Shown piece after piece: positions 22,206 to 33,569 of a stretch of 64,000 nucleotides of DNA (its first letter is position 1; the number at the start of each line of letters is the position of its first letter). A model generated the notes under the pieces. That model was given only the letters and a program-made list of their open reading frames with translations. It made no database searches and had not been told where the DNA came from. A program made the translations under genes and the position numbers. The stretch comes from Rhizomys pruinosus (Eukaryota; Chordata; Mammalia; Rodentia; Spalacidae), in the NCBI GenBank assembly GCA_009823505.1, contig VZQC01006256.1, positions 954,656 through 1,018,655 of the forward strand, written 5' to 3'.

Positions 22206-22970
22206 TACTTGGGAGATAGCACCAGTCAGCTTCTGCGCTCTGATGTCAGAGAGAACAGAGTGGAAAGAAAGGTTCAAGGTCAAGGGCTACTGAGGTAGAG
22301 GGGTAGATATGAATATACATGATGAACTCCTCAGCTCCCCCTACAGCACTATGGTAACCTGCGGAGGTGATGGTGAAGCATCCTTAGTGCATTGGCTCTG
22401 AGCCCTGGCTTGTTCCCACCCACACTTAGCAGGTGCTGCAGCAACGTTTACACATATCGTCCTGGAGTCTACAGTTTCCCAGGAGAGCCGGGCCCTGCTT
22501 TTCAGAGGTCCTCTGGGTGGAGGGTTTCTTGCCTTTCAATTCCTGAGGGCTTCTTGAAGTATGTCTCCCTCAGAGTCCTTGAGCTCTGGAACAGGCAAGC
22601 TGATGGCAAGCAGACGACCACAAGGAAATCTCACAGTCTTCTAGGGTGATGTGGCCCAGCTAGGAGAGAAATGTATATTCCATCCTATTTAGCACGTCAT
22701 ATGCAGAATGGAGAGCTATTGGAGCCAGGCATGTCAAGGGACACTAGCAGATAGAGTTGCAGATAAGGAAAGAAGAGATGGTGGTCTGAGATGACCACAT
22801 AGAAAAACGTTAAATTCTGTCATTTCTTTTAAACAACTTTGGTGAGGCTAAGCAGGACTCTATACCTTCCTACTCCCCCAAGACATCCCATGAGACATTG
22901 CTGTTGGGTGGGAGCCTTGTGCTCGTGGTTTCTCATTTACCTTCTTGCCTTGGCTACTAAGACATTCAAA
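22206..22970. other. unique sequence, no gene seen
   Basis: No gene, RNA or named repeat recognised. Confidence 0.5.
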
Positions 22971-22981
22971 ACTTAGCTTGT

Positions 22982-23143
22982 AGCCGGGTGTTGTGGCACC
23001 CGCCTTTAATCCCAGCACTCAAGAGGCAGAGGCAGGTGGATCTCGGAGTTCAAGGCCAGCCTGGTATACATAGTGAGCTCCAGGCCAGCTGGGACTAAAG
23101 GGAGACCCTGTCTCAAAAAAGACCAACCCCCCCCCCGAAACCT
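22982..23143 (+). repeat. B1 SINE with target-site duplication
   Basis: A plus-strand B1 starts AGCCGGGTGTTGTGGCACCC and ends AAAAAAGACCAACCCCCC. The 11-bp target-site duplication ACTTAGCTTGT lies at 22971-22981 and 23144-23154. Its tail includes an unusual C-run. Confidence 0.93.
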
Positions 23144-23154
23144 ACTTAGCTTGT

Positions 23155-23669
23155 GCCAACTATACTTCTCATATAAGACTTCTTAGGATATTTCTATTCC
23201 CTTCATATTCTACATAATTTTTATTATAAGTCACCTGGGTTAGAATTTGGACCACATCAATTTTATAAATAATTACTTGTGTCTAGTGCCAAGTACCATA
23301 CTGTTCGAATTCCTCATCACTGCCCACCATTTATTTATTTTTCAGGTTCATTGAGCTCTCTTGTATACCATGGCTCCACCCTTGGTGTTGTAGGTTCTGT
23401 GGTGGGCAGGCAGTTAAAGTCTCTGCTCTTTCAGGTCTGAGTATGTAGCCAGGGAGTCGGATATTAAACAACTCAACTGGGAATATGTCTGCATAAACAT
23501 GCTATATATTATGCATGCAGTCCTCACACGGTCCACAAACAGAATTATGAGTGCACTATACACAGCACACATCTTCACATGGTGGGGTCAGGTTATGCTA
23601 AATGCAATGAAAAATAGCCAAGTGGGGTAGGAGTAAGAGTGTTGTGTTGGTTCTTCTTTGGAATGTTTC
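23155..23669. other. unique sequence, no gene seen
   Basis: AT-rich, nothing recognised. Confidence 0.5.
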
Positions 23670-24043
23670 CAGTTGTAGCAGATACTTTTGAGTCTGTGAG
23701 ATGGAGCAGCTTACATAGATAACTCCAAGGAGGAAAGATTTATTCTGGTCCATGGTTTTGGAGGGTTTGGTCCACAGTCTCTTAGCTCTGTGCCTTTTGG
23801 GAGGTCATGGCAGAGGAAGCATGTGGAGGAGGAAGAGGCTGTTCACCTCCTGACAGACAGGAAGCAGAAAGCCAGCAAGCTCCAGAGACCTTATAACCTG
23901 CAGAGCCCTGCCTCCAAGGATCTATTTCCTCCAGCTAGTCCTAAGCTCCTACAGTTGCTACAGCCACCCCAAATAGGAGGTGGAGACTAAGAGATCAACA
24001 CACCGACCTGGGGGCTTAGTTCATGTTCAAACCACGATACCAG
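23670..24043 (-). repeat. MaLR LTR
   Basis: The plus strand is a reverse-complement MaLR LTR: AGGAGGAAAGATTTATTCTG early on, a GGTCATGGCAGAGGAAGC middle, and GTTCATGTTCAAACCACGAT at the end. Solo LTR. Confidence 0.75.
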
Positions 24044-24257
24044 GAAAACCCTGTTGGATGAGCTGATGTGAGCAGAGACACTGACAAATAGCACAGTCTC
24101 CTGCTGCTAGGCTGTACTGGGGACCTCAGCCACAGCTTGGAGAGCACACTTCACAGCATCGATGGCTTTGTAGAAATGAACTTTTTAATAGAGGAGGAGT
24201 CTGGAGTTCATTTGTTGGCCCATGTAATTTCCTTTGAGAGAGCTATCACTGGAGCCA

Positions 24258-24271
24258 CGTGCACGTGTGCG

Positions 24272-24324
<53 letters not shown>
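24258..24324. repeat. (GT)n microsatellite
   Basis: A GTGTGC-flanked GT run of more than 20 perfect units. Confidence 0.95.
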
Positions 24325-24325
<1 letters not shown>

Positions 24326-25610
24326 GAGACTTTAGGCCTGCCTAGTTTTGCTTTCTGTTTCCTTCACTTAGCAGATCAACTTCCCAGGATGGACTTGAAC
24401 ACATTGCAACTTCAGTGTTCCTTGTATTCCAGGCGTCACTGTTTCTCTAACTCTCAGTCATTATTATCATGCAGTAAGAAGCGTCCATGCCTATGTTAGA
24501 GTGGACATAAGCTGTTATTGTTGCTGAACCCTACCCTTCAACCTTCAGAAGAGACAAGGTCCAGAACCCAGGGTCAGGTAGTGTTTAAGAGTAAAAGTTC
24601 CACAAATAACTGTCCCTTCTATGCTTCAGGGAGACATACTCTGTGGTAGCAAAGAGTGCCCTGGCATGCTGGGACAAGCATTCTCAGGATGCAAAGAGGA
24701 ACCTCTCTACTCCATCTTTGAGAGACCTCTGATACCAGGGACTGTTGGCACTTGGAGGTGCTCAGAGGAACCACAATGCAGGCATATGTTCTTCCTGAAG
24801 GTTATGGTGGTGAAAACTCAAGCACCAGCACCTGCTGTCTGGGGCCCCAAGAGAATGGAAGGACATGCTGGGGACCAGAGCGCTGCACTGTGCATTCCCT
24901 TGCAAGCCTGTCTGCGTTTATGGAGGATATTTTGACTCAAAATAAAGGCTTCAGTGGCTTCCTTTCTGGATCCACTGGAGGCTCATTGGCAGATGTTTTT
25001 GCTTTACCAGGAGACCCCAGGGAGATGTTGTAGAAGTTCCACCCCGTTTCACACGGTGGGAAGGGTGACAGAATCAGGGTGTCACCCTCTGGGGGTTGGC
25101 TGTGTGCCTCTTGTAAGTGCTTGCCTTGCTAAGTGCTCCCTCACCTATGCCACACTCTCCCCAGCTCTCTGGCAATGCTTCCTTGCTCTGAAGTGACAGA
25201 GGTAAATTCTCTTTGGAGTTGCTATCCACAGGTTACTGTACCACCTTGAGGGTATCCTCAGCTTTTCTCAAGCCACTGTAACTACTACCTCCCCCCACCC
25301 CAGCCTGGACCACGTGAACTTTGTTCCATTATCTCTTTTGTGTGACCATCTGTTTCCTCCCAGGACACTTACTGACACCCTATTGCCCCCTTCTAAAATC
25401 TTTGTGAATACCATCTTACCATTCATCTGCTTTGTTGAAAATGACTGTTCAGTTTTCTAGACAAGAGTGCTTATGATCTTTAAGGAAACTCCTTATACCT
25501 GTGCTAAAAGCCTGGATTTTATTTTAATAGATTTTATTACTGGCCCAGTGAAGAGAGTTATATAAAGCAGCAAGTGGATAAATGAGGACTAGACAATCTC
25601 TTAACAAAAT
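24325..25610. other. unique sequence, no gene seen
   Basis: About 1.3 kb. Overlapping plus-strand open frames at 24621-25196 show no domain I recognise and lack clear exon boundaries. A C-rich patch sits at 25291-25304. Confidence 0.45.
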
Positions 25611-25619
25611 GAAATCATT

Positions 25620-25860
25620 AATGTGACATGGTGATGCAGGCTTGTAATCCCAGATCCTTAGGAGGCTGAGGCAGGAGGTTTGTGATTTCAAGGATTGTGC
25701 ATTCAAGGCCAGCTTGGGCAATTTATGGAGACCCTGGCTCAATATCAAAAGTGAAAAGGGAGTTGGAGAGATATCTTTGTGGTAGGGTGTTTGCCTAGCA
25801 TGTCTAGGGCCCTAACTTTGATTCCTACTACCAACCAAAACAAACAACAAACATAACAAA
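25620..25860 (+). repeat. B1-like element followed by ID-like element
   Basis: An old B1 (CTTGTAATCCCAGATCCTTA, GAGACCCTGGCTCAATATC) is followed by an ID-like tRNA-derived unit (GTTGGAGAGATATCTTTGTG, GCCTAGCATGTCTAGGGCCC) with a CAAA-rich tail. It may be one composite or two adjacent insertions. Confidence 0.7.
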
Positions 25861-26312
25861 ACAGAAAAGTTGGAACTATTAAGTCCCCCCAGGAAAATGT
25901 ATAAAGAATCTGAGGAAATTTTATTCTTGGGAGTCAAACAATTTTATCATGAAGAGTGTCTTCCTGAACAAATATTCAGAGCCTTAAAGATGTTCATAGT
26001 AGAATTACTCAATACTGACATAGTGGGAGAAACATAAATATTCTACCAAAGAAATCTGGCTGGAGAAATGTTGCCATGTCTAGAAGTGAAGTGGATAGGC
26101 TCACAAGTCCCGCCATGCTGCTCAGACCTGCACGTGTCTTCCAGACCAGCCCTCCCCATGGACAGAAATTGTGTGGATAAGAAGACCGAGAAAGTACTCA
26201 AGGAGCACGGACATTTATAGATTTAGTGTTTCCTCAAAAGACTCATATCACAGCTGAAATGATTCTTCTGAAGAGCTTTTCATGATGAATAAAAGTATTT
26301 TATGGTATAAAG
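25861..26312. other. unique sequence, no gene seen
   Basis: Nothing recognised. Confidence 0.45.
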
Positions 26313-26526
26313 AAGCTGGTGCAATGGTTCAGCAGTTAAGGGCCTGCATTGCTCTTGCGGACTAGAGAATTCTGTTCCTGGTCTCCTTGTTGGTGGGGTT
26401 AACAACTGCCTGTGATTCTAGATCCATGGAGATTTGGCTATCCTGGCCTCCATGGGCAGCCACACACATGTGAATTTACACACAAACACACACACACATA
26501 CACACAAAATAATTAAAAATATTTTA
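26313..26526 (+). repeat. diverged B2/B3-type SINE with CA-rich 3' part
   Basis: The tRNA-like head AAGCTGGTGCAATGGTTCAG is followed by a degenerate body and a CACACA-rich 3' end with an AAAATAATTAAAAA tail. Old copy. Confidence 0.65.
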
Positions 26527-26577
26527 AAGAATTTTCATGATATAAAATGAAAACCAGGGATAAAGATGTAGTTTATG

Positions 26578-26692
26578 GTTAGGGTATAGCTGCCTGGAGT
26601 CTCAGCACTTTGGAGTCTGAAGCAGGAGGGTCATGGGGTGGAGCTATCCAGGGCTATATCAGAAGATCCTGTCTCAAAAACAACAAGGAAAG
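26578..26692 (+). repeat. old B1-type SINE
   Basis: A diverged B1 (GAGTCTCAGCACTTTGGAG, GATCCTGTCTCAAAAACAAC). The 5' part is degenerate. Confidence 0.6.
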
Positions 26693-26892
26693 AAAAAGAA
26701 TTTGGATATAGAATAATCCCATGATGTAGATATGAAAGACACTTGCTAAAATATTTAGTGTTCCTATCTAAGTGGTGTGGTGGCTATTCAGTTTTTCTTC
26801 TTTTCAGATCATTTTTAATCTCTCTCCAGAAGTCAACAAATATTAATTTAATAAGACGAGAGCCTGTCAATCCCACATACAGATATCTTTTT

Positions 26893-27049
26893 TTTTTTTT
26901 TTTTTTTTTGGTCTTTTTGAGACAGGGTCTCCATGCAGCTCCAGCTGGCCTGGAGCTCATTCTGTAGACCAGGCTGGCCTTGAACTGACAGAGATCCACC
27001 TGCCTCTGCCACCCAAGTTCTAGGATTACAGGTGTGCGCCACCACACCC
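26893..27049 (-). repeat. B1 SINE with target-site duplication
   Basis: A full-length minus-strand B1 with a T-run (A-tail) at its left. The target-site duplication AGATATCTTTTT lies at 26881-26892 and 27050-27061. Confidence 0.92.
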
Positions 27050-27061
27050 AGATATCTTTTT

Positions 27062-27797
27062 CTGAAACATATGCAGACTAACATTTATCTGAGCTCAGTT
27101 CTCAACCTAAAACAGTACAAACAGGTGCAAAACCTAAACCCAAAGTCTCTCTTCCCATCCAACATCTTTTTTTTTCTGCTCTCCCGAAAGAGAGAAGAAC
27201 CAACATCTTCTTAAATAAAACAGTTGGTAGTAAATCCTTTGATTCATGGAAGAAGTATGTGCATATACCAGCAGGTTTGAGTTCACTTCAAATAAGTTGG
27301 TATTGATTTTATAATCAGAAAACTGTAGCAGCATGCATGTATTTAAGATGTGGGCAGTTTTATTGTCAACCTTTTGAGGGCAGGCTTGGGTCACACAGCC
27401 TGTCCTGACCTGACTGGGGCGGGGGGCACAGGAGTTTAGATGACATCTTTACTGGGGAGGGGGTCTTTTAGCCAGTGGTCTGAGATGTTCAGGTTGAGTA
27501 TAGGTTGTGGGTTAACACATCACCTTACCCATCCCCAGGCCTCTGAAGCCCCCACCTGCTTCCAGCTTCCTCAACTTCCCCAAAATGATTTTGGTTTCCT
27601 TTTACTTTTTCCTACCTCCTTCTTACCCCATCCCAACTTCTTTAGAATTTAGGTCAATGATTGCACAAAAAACAGAAGCATGGGGCTGAACACTCATATT
27701 GGGCAATACCTAGAAGGCTCATAAAATTAACTGGAAGCCAAGTCTTTCGATACAGTTCCCTCCTTACTGAATTCATGTGACTTTTAGATAAGTCACT
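27062..27797. other. unique sequence, no gene seen
   Basis: No gene or named repeat. A G-run lies at 27417-27426. Confidence 0.45.
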
Positions 27798-27897
27798 AGT
27801 TTTTTTTTTTTTTTTTTTTGGCCTGTACTGTGAATGGAACCCAGGACGTTGCACATGCTAGGAAAGCAATCTACCACTGAGGTGCATCCCCACCCCA
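27798..27897 (-). repeat. ID-type SINE
   Basis: The minus strand reads GGGGTGGGGATGCACCTCAG, then TGGTAGATTGCTTTCCTAGC and a B box-like region, ending in a long A-tail (T-run at 27800-27818). ID elements are rare in this window. Confidence 0.8.
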
Positions 27898-28409
27898 CAT
27901 GACTTAATGCTCTTGAAATTTCCATTTGTTTTAGGTGCAAAAGAGGGTATGGTGTGTTTCATTCAAAGTAGTCGAGGATATGTCTATTCTGGAGACTCTC
28001 ACATTCCTGAAAACAGACTAGACACATAATGCAGACTTCCTAGCAGCATTTAGAACTCAGCAGTCACTGGATGACACAGACAGTTGAGGACACTGATGCC
28101 GGGGTGAAATTAACAGCAGCTCCCTGTCCTGTAGTCCTGGGTTGGACCAGGACCAGGACCAGGTCTGGCTTCATTCCCAAACTTGGGCAGCTCATGCCTT
28201 TCTTCAGAGTGCATGCATAGCTGCGGATCTCACTTTTATTCACCAGCTAAATGACCTCGGGGGTGTCCTCTTCTTTGTTCATTCTTCTGTTCCATGGGTC
28301 TAATCTTTTCTTTCCTGGATAGTACAGTGACAGTAAGGTCACAGCAGTCAAAAGCACCTAAAAGACACCACGATGCTAGGAAACCGCATAGCACTTTCTG
28401 GGTCCAGGG
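27898..28409. other. unique sequence, no gene seen
   Basis: It contains a short triplication of GGACCA near 28144-28161. No gene recognised. Confidence 0.45.
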
Positions 28410-28520
28410 ATTGAAAACTTCATCAATTTCCCTGAGCCCGGGTGTCTTCATCTACAATGTGAGAATAAAATGCATGTGTCACATATATTCTGTAGAGATT
28501 CACTGAGGTGTGACAGTGGT
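28410..28520 (+). repeat. MIR fragment
   Basis: Sense MIR 3' pattern: TCAATTTCCCTGAGCCCGGG, CTTCATCTACAATGTGAGAA, and a GTAGAGATTCACTGAGGTG end. Diverged. Confidence 0.5.
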
Positions 28521-29400
28521 CTTCAGGGACGCAGTGAATTGCACGGGAGCTTGAGCGTTGCATGCAGGGCTTTATCTAAGTTACCCTGTGTCTGGCTGAA
28601 TTCAGGCTTTCCCACACTTGGCTATTCTCCTTCCTGAGTGACAGCCAGCCCATGCCACATCCTTTAAAATGGGAAGGACTCTACACACACCCTTTCAGTC
28701 ATGGGGGAGTCCTCCTCACAGATTGGGTTCTAGAGACTCTTGTTCACACATCCAAGCTTATTCAACAATTGGTTTTTCAGTCCCAAGGACTTGGTTCTCA
28801 GACTTATTTCCATCGAGCTCCAAACAGCAAACATGATCCCATACTTTTCTGTCCATTTCCCAAACCTCGCCAGTTAATTTTAGGGTTGAGGAAAGGTTCT
28901 GATGAGCTTCTACCCACGTGGGGTTAAGGTTACTAGTGGCCTGTGCCTCTGGTCAGACCCGCTGGGAACAGCAGCAATCACTTCCCGAAGCTTGGTGGGT
29001 GCAGGAGCTGGGCCAGGCCAGTGGGCAGCAGCTGGATATAACATTTCCAAGACTATGAGAGCCCCACCTCAGGAGCCAGGACCCGCAGCCCGTGTTTTCA
29101 CAAAATGGCCATTGCCTCTAATCCAGCATGGCCTGATACAGTTCTGGTTTTCATATTAATTTGATTGTTGGAAAGCCCTGACATTTACTATTGCAAAAAA
29201 CCTGAGCAGAGGCCCCCTTAAAGGACAAAATCTGACAGATTATTTGGACAACAACACTCCAGCCACAGTTCTTTCCTCTCTACTAAAGATAATCACAAGC
29301 CATGCATTGAGTTTTTTTTTAAAGAAAAGATATAGAAAGAAGCAGGTACCAACAAAGAATAAATCTAATAGTTTATTATCCTCTGATCTTTTGGGCAAAT
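28521..29400. other. unique sequence; candidate conserved element 29060-29210
   Basis: No gene seen. The segment around 29060-29210 (CATATTAATTTGATTGTTGG) is repeat-free and looks conserved in character. Confidence 0.4.
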
Positions 29401-29412
29401 AGAAAGTAGGCA

Positions 29413-29596
29413 GCTGGGTGTCGTGGCGCATGCCTGTAATCCCAGCACTCGGGAGGCAGAGGCAGGCAGATCTCTTGGAGTTCAAGGCCAGCTTGATCTA
29501 TATAGTGAGTTCCAGGACATCTAGGGCTATAGGGAGACCCTGTATCAAAAAGACATATAAATAAATAGTTAAATAAATAAATAAAATTAAAAAAAA
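29413..29596 (+). repeat. B1 SINE with AAAT-rich tail
   Basis: A plus-strand B1 with a 12-bp target-site duplication AGAAAGTAGGCA (29401-29412 and 29597-29608). The tail after AAAAAGACAT is expanded into AAAT repeats. Confidence 0.93.
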
Positions 29597-29800
29597 AGAA
29601 AGTAGGCAACACTTGTCCCTCTGCTCCCACGAGCCATACTAATTAGGCAGTTATGCAGTTAACCTCATATTAAAACCTAGGCCAGCCATCATTTGCTCTG
29701 GTTTCTTTGCTGGATCATAAAGACTGACTCCTGCTCACAGTTCTCCAATCTTGCAAATTTTTCTTCCCTTTTCTGAAGGGCTATTTGAAAAATTATTCAT

Positions 29801-30019
29801 GGGCTGGAGAGATGGCTCAGCAGTTAAGAGCACCAACTGCTCTTGCAGAGGACCAGGGTTTGATCCCCAGCACTCACATGGTGGCTAAGAACCGTCTTTA
29901 ACTCCAGTTCCAGGGGAATCCGATACCCTCTTCTTACCTCCACGGCATTGCATGGCACAGGTGCACCAACCTACATGCAGATGTACACTCATACAAAAAA
30001 ATAATAAATTTTAAAAAAG
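29801..30019 (+). repeat. B2 SINE without the internal duplication
   Basis: A plus-strand B2 starts GGGCTGGAGAGATGGCTCAG with a good B box (GGGTTTGATCC). It has the same core as the young copies but only one AACTCCAGTTCCAGGGG unit, so it represents the related form without the duplication. Confidence 0.93.
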
Positions 30020-30707
30020 TGTTCATTTCTCCCCTCTTCTGTTCCAGAGGGCCCTAATAAGGCCTCATAATTGGCAAATTGTGTGTGAGGTCTTAAAACT
30101 CCTCATTCATCTGCATGCCTCACCAGGGGCAGACAATCAGTCTGTGTTACTTTTTGTATTCGCTGGAGAACAGTGCTACAGAGAAACACTAAGCAGAAAA
30201 GGGGACATAGAGAATCTTTAGGAGTCTAATCCTAAATCATTGGGGTTCATATGATGTATGGCAAGCTGGAGAGGTTTATGAAGTCATTACAGAGCAAGTC
30301 CTCAATTTACTCTGAAGGCACATTGAGGAAAAAGAGGTGGAAGTGTGAGTTAAAAAGTTGTCTTGTCATGAATGATGTTAGCACCAGACCCCTGTATGGA
30401 CTGGTATCTTGGGTATGCAGTCTAGTGTGTTTTGTTGGAATTTGAGGACTTTGGTCTAACTCTGGTTATCATCAACACTGTCCTCTCAGATGGTCTTTCC
30501 TTCAATGGACATCAATCATCATCTGCTGGCTTACAGGGTAGATGAGGAATGTTTTCGGCTGGTCATGTTATCAATGCACTGAACTTCTGCACACTTACTG
30601 AAACTTTAGATTTTAACACAGCATTTTAAGATGTAATGCTTTGAAGAATGATATCACTACCACACAAAGAATAACCTCATATTTAGAACACTTCCATCTA
30701 CCCACTC
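30020..30707. other. unique sequence, no gene seen
   Basis: Nothing recognised before the CATC microsatellite. Confidence 0.5.
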
Positions 30708-30768
30708 ACCATCCATCTATCCATCCATCCATCTATCCATCCATCCATCCATCCACATATCTATCTAC
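30708..30768. repeat. (ATCC)n microsatellite, imperfect
   Basis: CATC/ATCC tetranucleotide repeats with a few CTAT interruptions. Confidence 0.95.
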
Positions 30769-30850
30769 TCATCATCAAGTGATTTTTAGCTACGATTGAA
30801 ATTTCTAATGGAATCTAACTTGTATAGTCCCAGGCATTGGTACTGAAAAA

Positions 30851-30990
30851 AAATCTCCCTTTTATCCCAGCAATGGGGATGTAGAGGCAGGTGAATCTCT
30901 GTGAGATCAAGGCCAACCTGGTCTACATAGAGAGTTCCAGGCCAGCTGGGGTTACAGAGAGCCCCAGTTTCAAAAATACCAAAAAATCTT
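30851..30990 (+). repeat. 5'-truncated B1 SINE
   Basis: This B1 starts in the middle (CTCCCTTTTATCCCAGCAAT) and runs to CCCCAGTTTCAAAAATACCA. It has the CAGCTGGGG 3' variant seen in other copies. Confidence 0.8.
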
Positions 30991-31009
30991 CCAAATGTTC
31001 TAATGTGCA

Positions 31010-31112
31010 TCAAGGTCCCCTGAGGGCAGGGACAATATCTCATTTACATTACATTTCTAGTGTCTTGGGCAGGGTCTGGCACCAAAACAATGTTCAGTAG
31101 ATATTGATAGAC
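31010..31112 (+). repeat. L2 3' fragment
   Basis: It matches the L2 3' end pattern: CCTGAGGGCAGGGACAATAT, then AGTGTCTTGGGCAGGGTCTG and CAGTAGATATTGATAG. Short and diverged. Confidence 0.6.
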
Positions 31113-32424
31113 TGTTCATTATACACACATCAAACCCTTAGTAAGCATTGCCAGGCTTTCCTTGATAGCCAATGGAAATTGTTTTGTGTTTTCTGCAAAT
31201 AACCATTGGGTACGATGCAGAACCACCTGGTAGAATGAAGCTGGTATATACTTTTTCTTTATCTCCAAGCATATTTTCTTTAAAAACTATATTCTACCTA
31301 TTGTTCCTGAGGCCTCTGAACTGTTCCTGATTGGGGATGAATTCTTGACCACATAGAAAAGAGATAATATTCTGTAGTTGGGGAAGATATAGGTAGTTAT
31401 GTCAGGACCCCATGTAATCCTCTATGTGTCGTATCTGGCCCTTTCATCACTTAGTACTAAACTCACTGCATGGGTCTGAGATTCTGTTCCTTGCTGATGG
31501 ACCTGTCTCTCTGTCTTGCCTCCTCCGGTTCCTCTGCCTCTGCAGTGTCTTGCCCATACTCTGTCTACTCTTCATTTCCCTGCTCCTCCTATGTTCCTGT
31601 GGCTGTGAACTCACAGCATTTGGAAGCCTATCCTTCCCAAGTTATGGGCACAGCTACCACAGTTTTTCTGACCCACAAGATTGCCTAGCTGATAGAGTAG
31701 GAGTTTGGGTCACTTGACTCCAATTTAACTGTCCTGAGCCCCTTCCTTCTATTGCCAAGAGATTTCCTAACTGATACGTAACCCAGCAATTCAGGCAATT
31801 ATTCACGTATTCCCCCACATCATTAGTTTTATGGAACACTGCCAGGGGGCATATTTTTTTTCCGTAGGGCTCTTGAGAATAAAGGAAATAGAACTCTTAC
31901 CATGAAGTCATATTAAGGAGTTTATTTCTCAGAAAATACCCTGATAGCACTTTTATAAAACCTTAGAGTATATTTAGGAAAGGAATTATTCCCATCTCAG
32001 CTGCTTCCATGGAATCACTGCAGACTGCCTGCCTTCTGGAGCATAGATTTAAAAAATTAGATACCGTCTCTTACCTGTAAAGGGGTGCCAGTTGTTACTA
32101 TAGGTAAGAGATTGTCATATTGGAACTTGTTGGGTTTAGATGGGACTATAGTTAAATCATCCAAATGAAAATGCACCCAGGGGTATTAATTCTATTGGAT
32201 AACTGATATAACTCAGGACAGTGCCCACAGGGACATATGGTTGCCTTAGGCTTAATGCTCTTAGTACTATTTAATAAATTTTCCTTGAATGGGCCTGTCA
32301 AAGTAAAATCAGGAAGAACCCAGTCAAATTTTGTACAATCTTGTAAACATTGTAACTTAAAATCAATGGTGTCCTCTACTGAGTGGGGGAGCAAAAGATG
32401 GTGAAGTATATCATCTAGTTTTTG
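31113..32424. other. unique sequence, no gene seen
   Basis: About 1.3 kb. The plus-strand open frame at 31424-31717 is Leu/Ser/Cys-rich with no known domain. The minus-strand frame at 32152-32451 (99 aa) contains a CPCGHC motif but I cannot place it in a family. Neither is called a gene. Confidence 0.45.
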
Positions 32425-32950
32425 ATATAATAAAATTACATAAACAACCACCCCAAAACTCAGTGTCTAAAAACAGCAATCATTTGTCATAGATCATCTG
32501 TCAGTATAGCAGGCAATCTAGGCTGGGCTTGAATCCATAATATATGTTAGGTCCAATTCTGTGTCACGTGTCTCCTTCTCCATGGACCTGTGGGTAAAAA
32601 GAGGTATACTCTTCTCAAGGCAAAGACAGAAGTTGAGCAGAAGCACAGGAGTAGGAATAGATGGCACTTCGTGATATCAGGGCTTGGATCTGGCATACGT
32701 TCTTTCTACTGGGGTTCTTTTGGTAAGAGAAAATCCATTGGACACAACCATCTTAGTGTTCTGGGGTTGTATTGGGATATGAGCCTAAGCCACACACAGG
32801 GGCCATAGTCATAAACGAAGGGGTAAGATTTGGGAACAGTAGTGTGAATGATGCAGAGGCCATTAGGCCAAAGGGGCTTGGTTTTTCTCACTCCTGCCCT
32901 CTAGAGCAGCACTGGCTGGACTTATTCACAGACTAGATGGTGAAGCTGAA
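32425..32950 (-). repeat. old MLT1-like MaLR LTR
   Basis: The plus strand begins with the reverse complement of an MLT1 3' end (AACAACCACCCCAAAACTCA, AAACAGCAATCATTTGTCAT, TAGGCTGGGCTTGAATCC). The right boundary is uncertain because of divergence. Confidence 0.6.
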
Positions 32951-33055
32951 TAATCCCAGGCCTTTTTGGCCCAAAAGAGGCAGGTTGCCACTCCCATGGG
33001 TCACCACATAGGAGTGTTGAGATGTGAGCTTACCTTGATGGAGACTATGGACATC

Positions 33056-33140
33056 TAGAGAGGAGAGAAAAGAAGAAGGAGAAGAGGAGGAGAAGGAGGA
33101 AGAGGAGCAGGAGGAAGAGAAGGAGGAGGAGGAGATGGAT
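33056..33140. repeat. purine-rich GGA/GAA low-complexity tract
   Basis: An almost pure A/G tract on the plus strand built of AGGAGGAGAAG-type units. Confidence 0.9.
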
Positions 33141-33569
33141 AGTCAGTAGAACAATCCTGGCCTTGAGAATAAGTACAATGCATGGCCGTCATATCTATCA
33201 TGTATCTCCCCACAGAATGGGGGAGCAAAGGGATACAGAGAGGAATTGTAAATCCTCAGGTCCTTTGTGCTCCTGTTTGAGGAGGGAAAGCAGAAACCTT
33301 TTTCCTGTGGAGTCAAGAGGAAAAATGTTTCTAGCTTGGAGGCATTTCTGTGGGATATGCATGGGCCCAGAGAGCGCCACCAGGTGGACATTTTCAGTGT
33401 TGCTGCCCAGTGAGAACTAACCTGCTCCCTCCCACAGATGATGGCAGGCTCTTCCTATGTTCAAGGGTAGCTGTGGGGTGTGGTGTTGATTACACAGAGG
33501 AACAGCTTAAAGATTGCGGAGGGTCCCAAGGGATGACCCCTGGTCAATAGGCCCTATAGATTCTTTACC
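33141..33569. other. unique sequence, no gene seen
   Basis: Opposite-strand open frames overlap at 33143-33550 without family resemblance. The 5' part of the following LTR may start here, near 33480. Confidence 0.4.
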
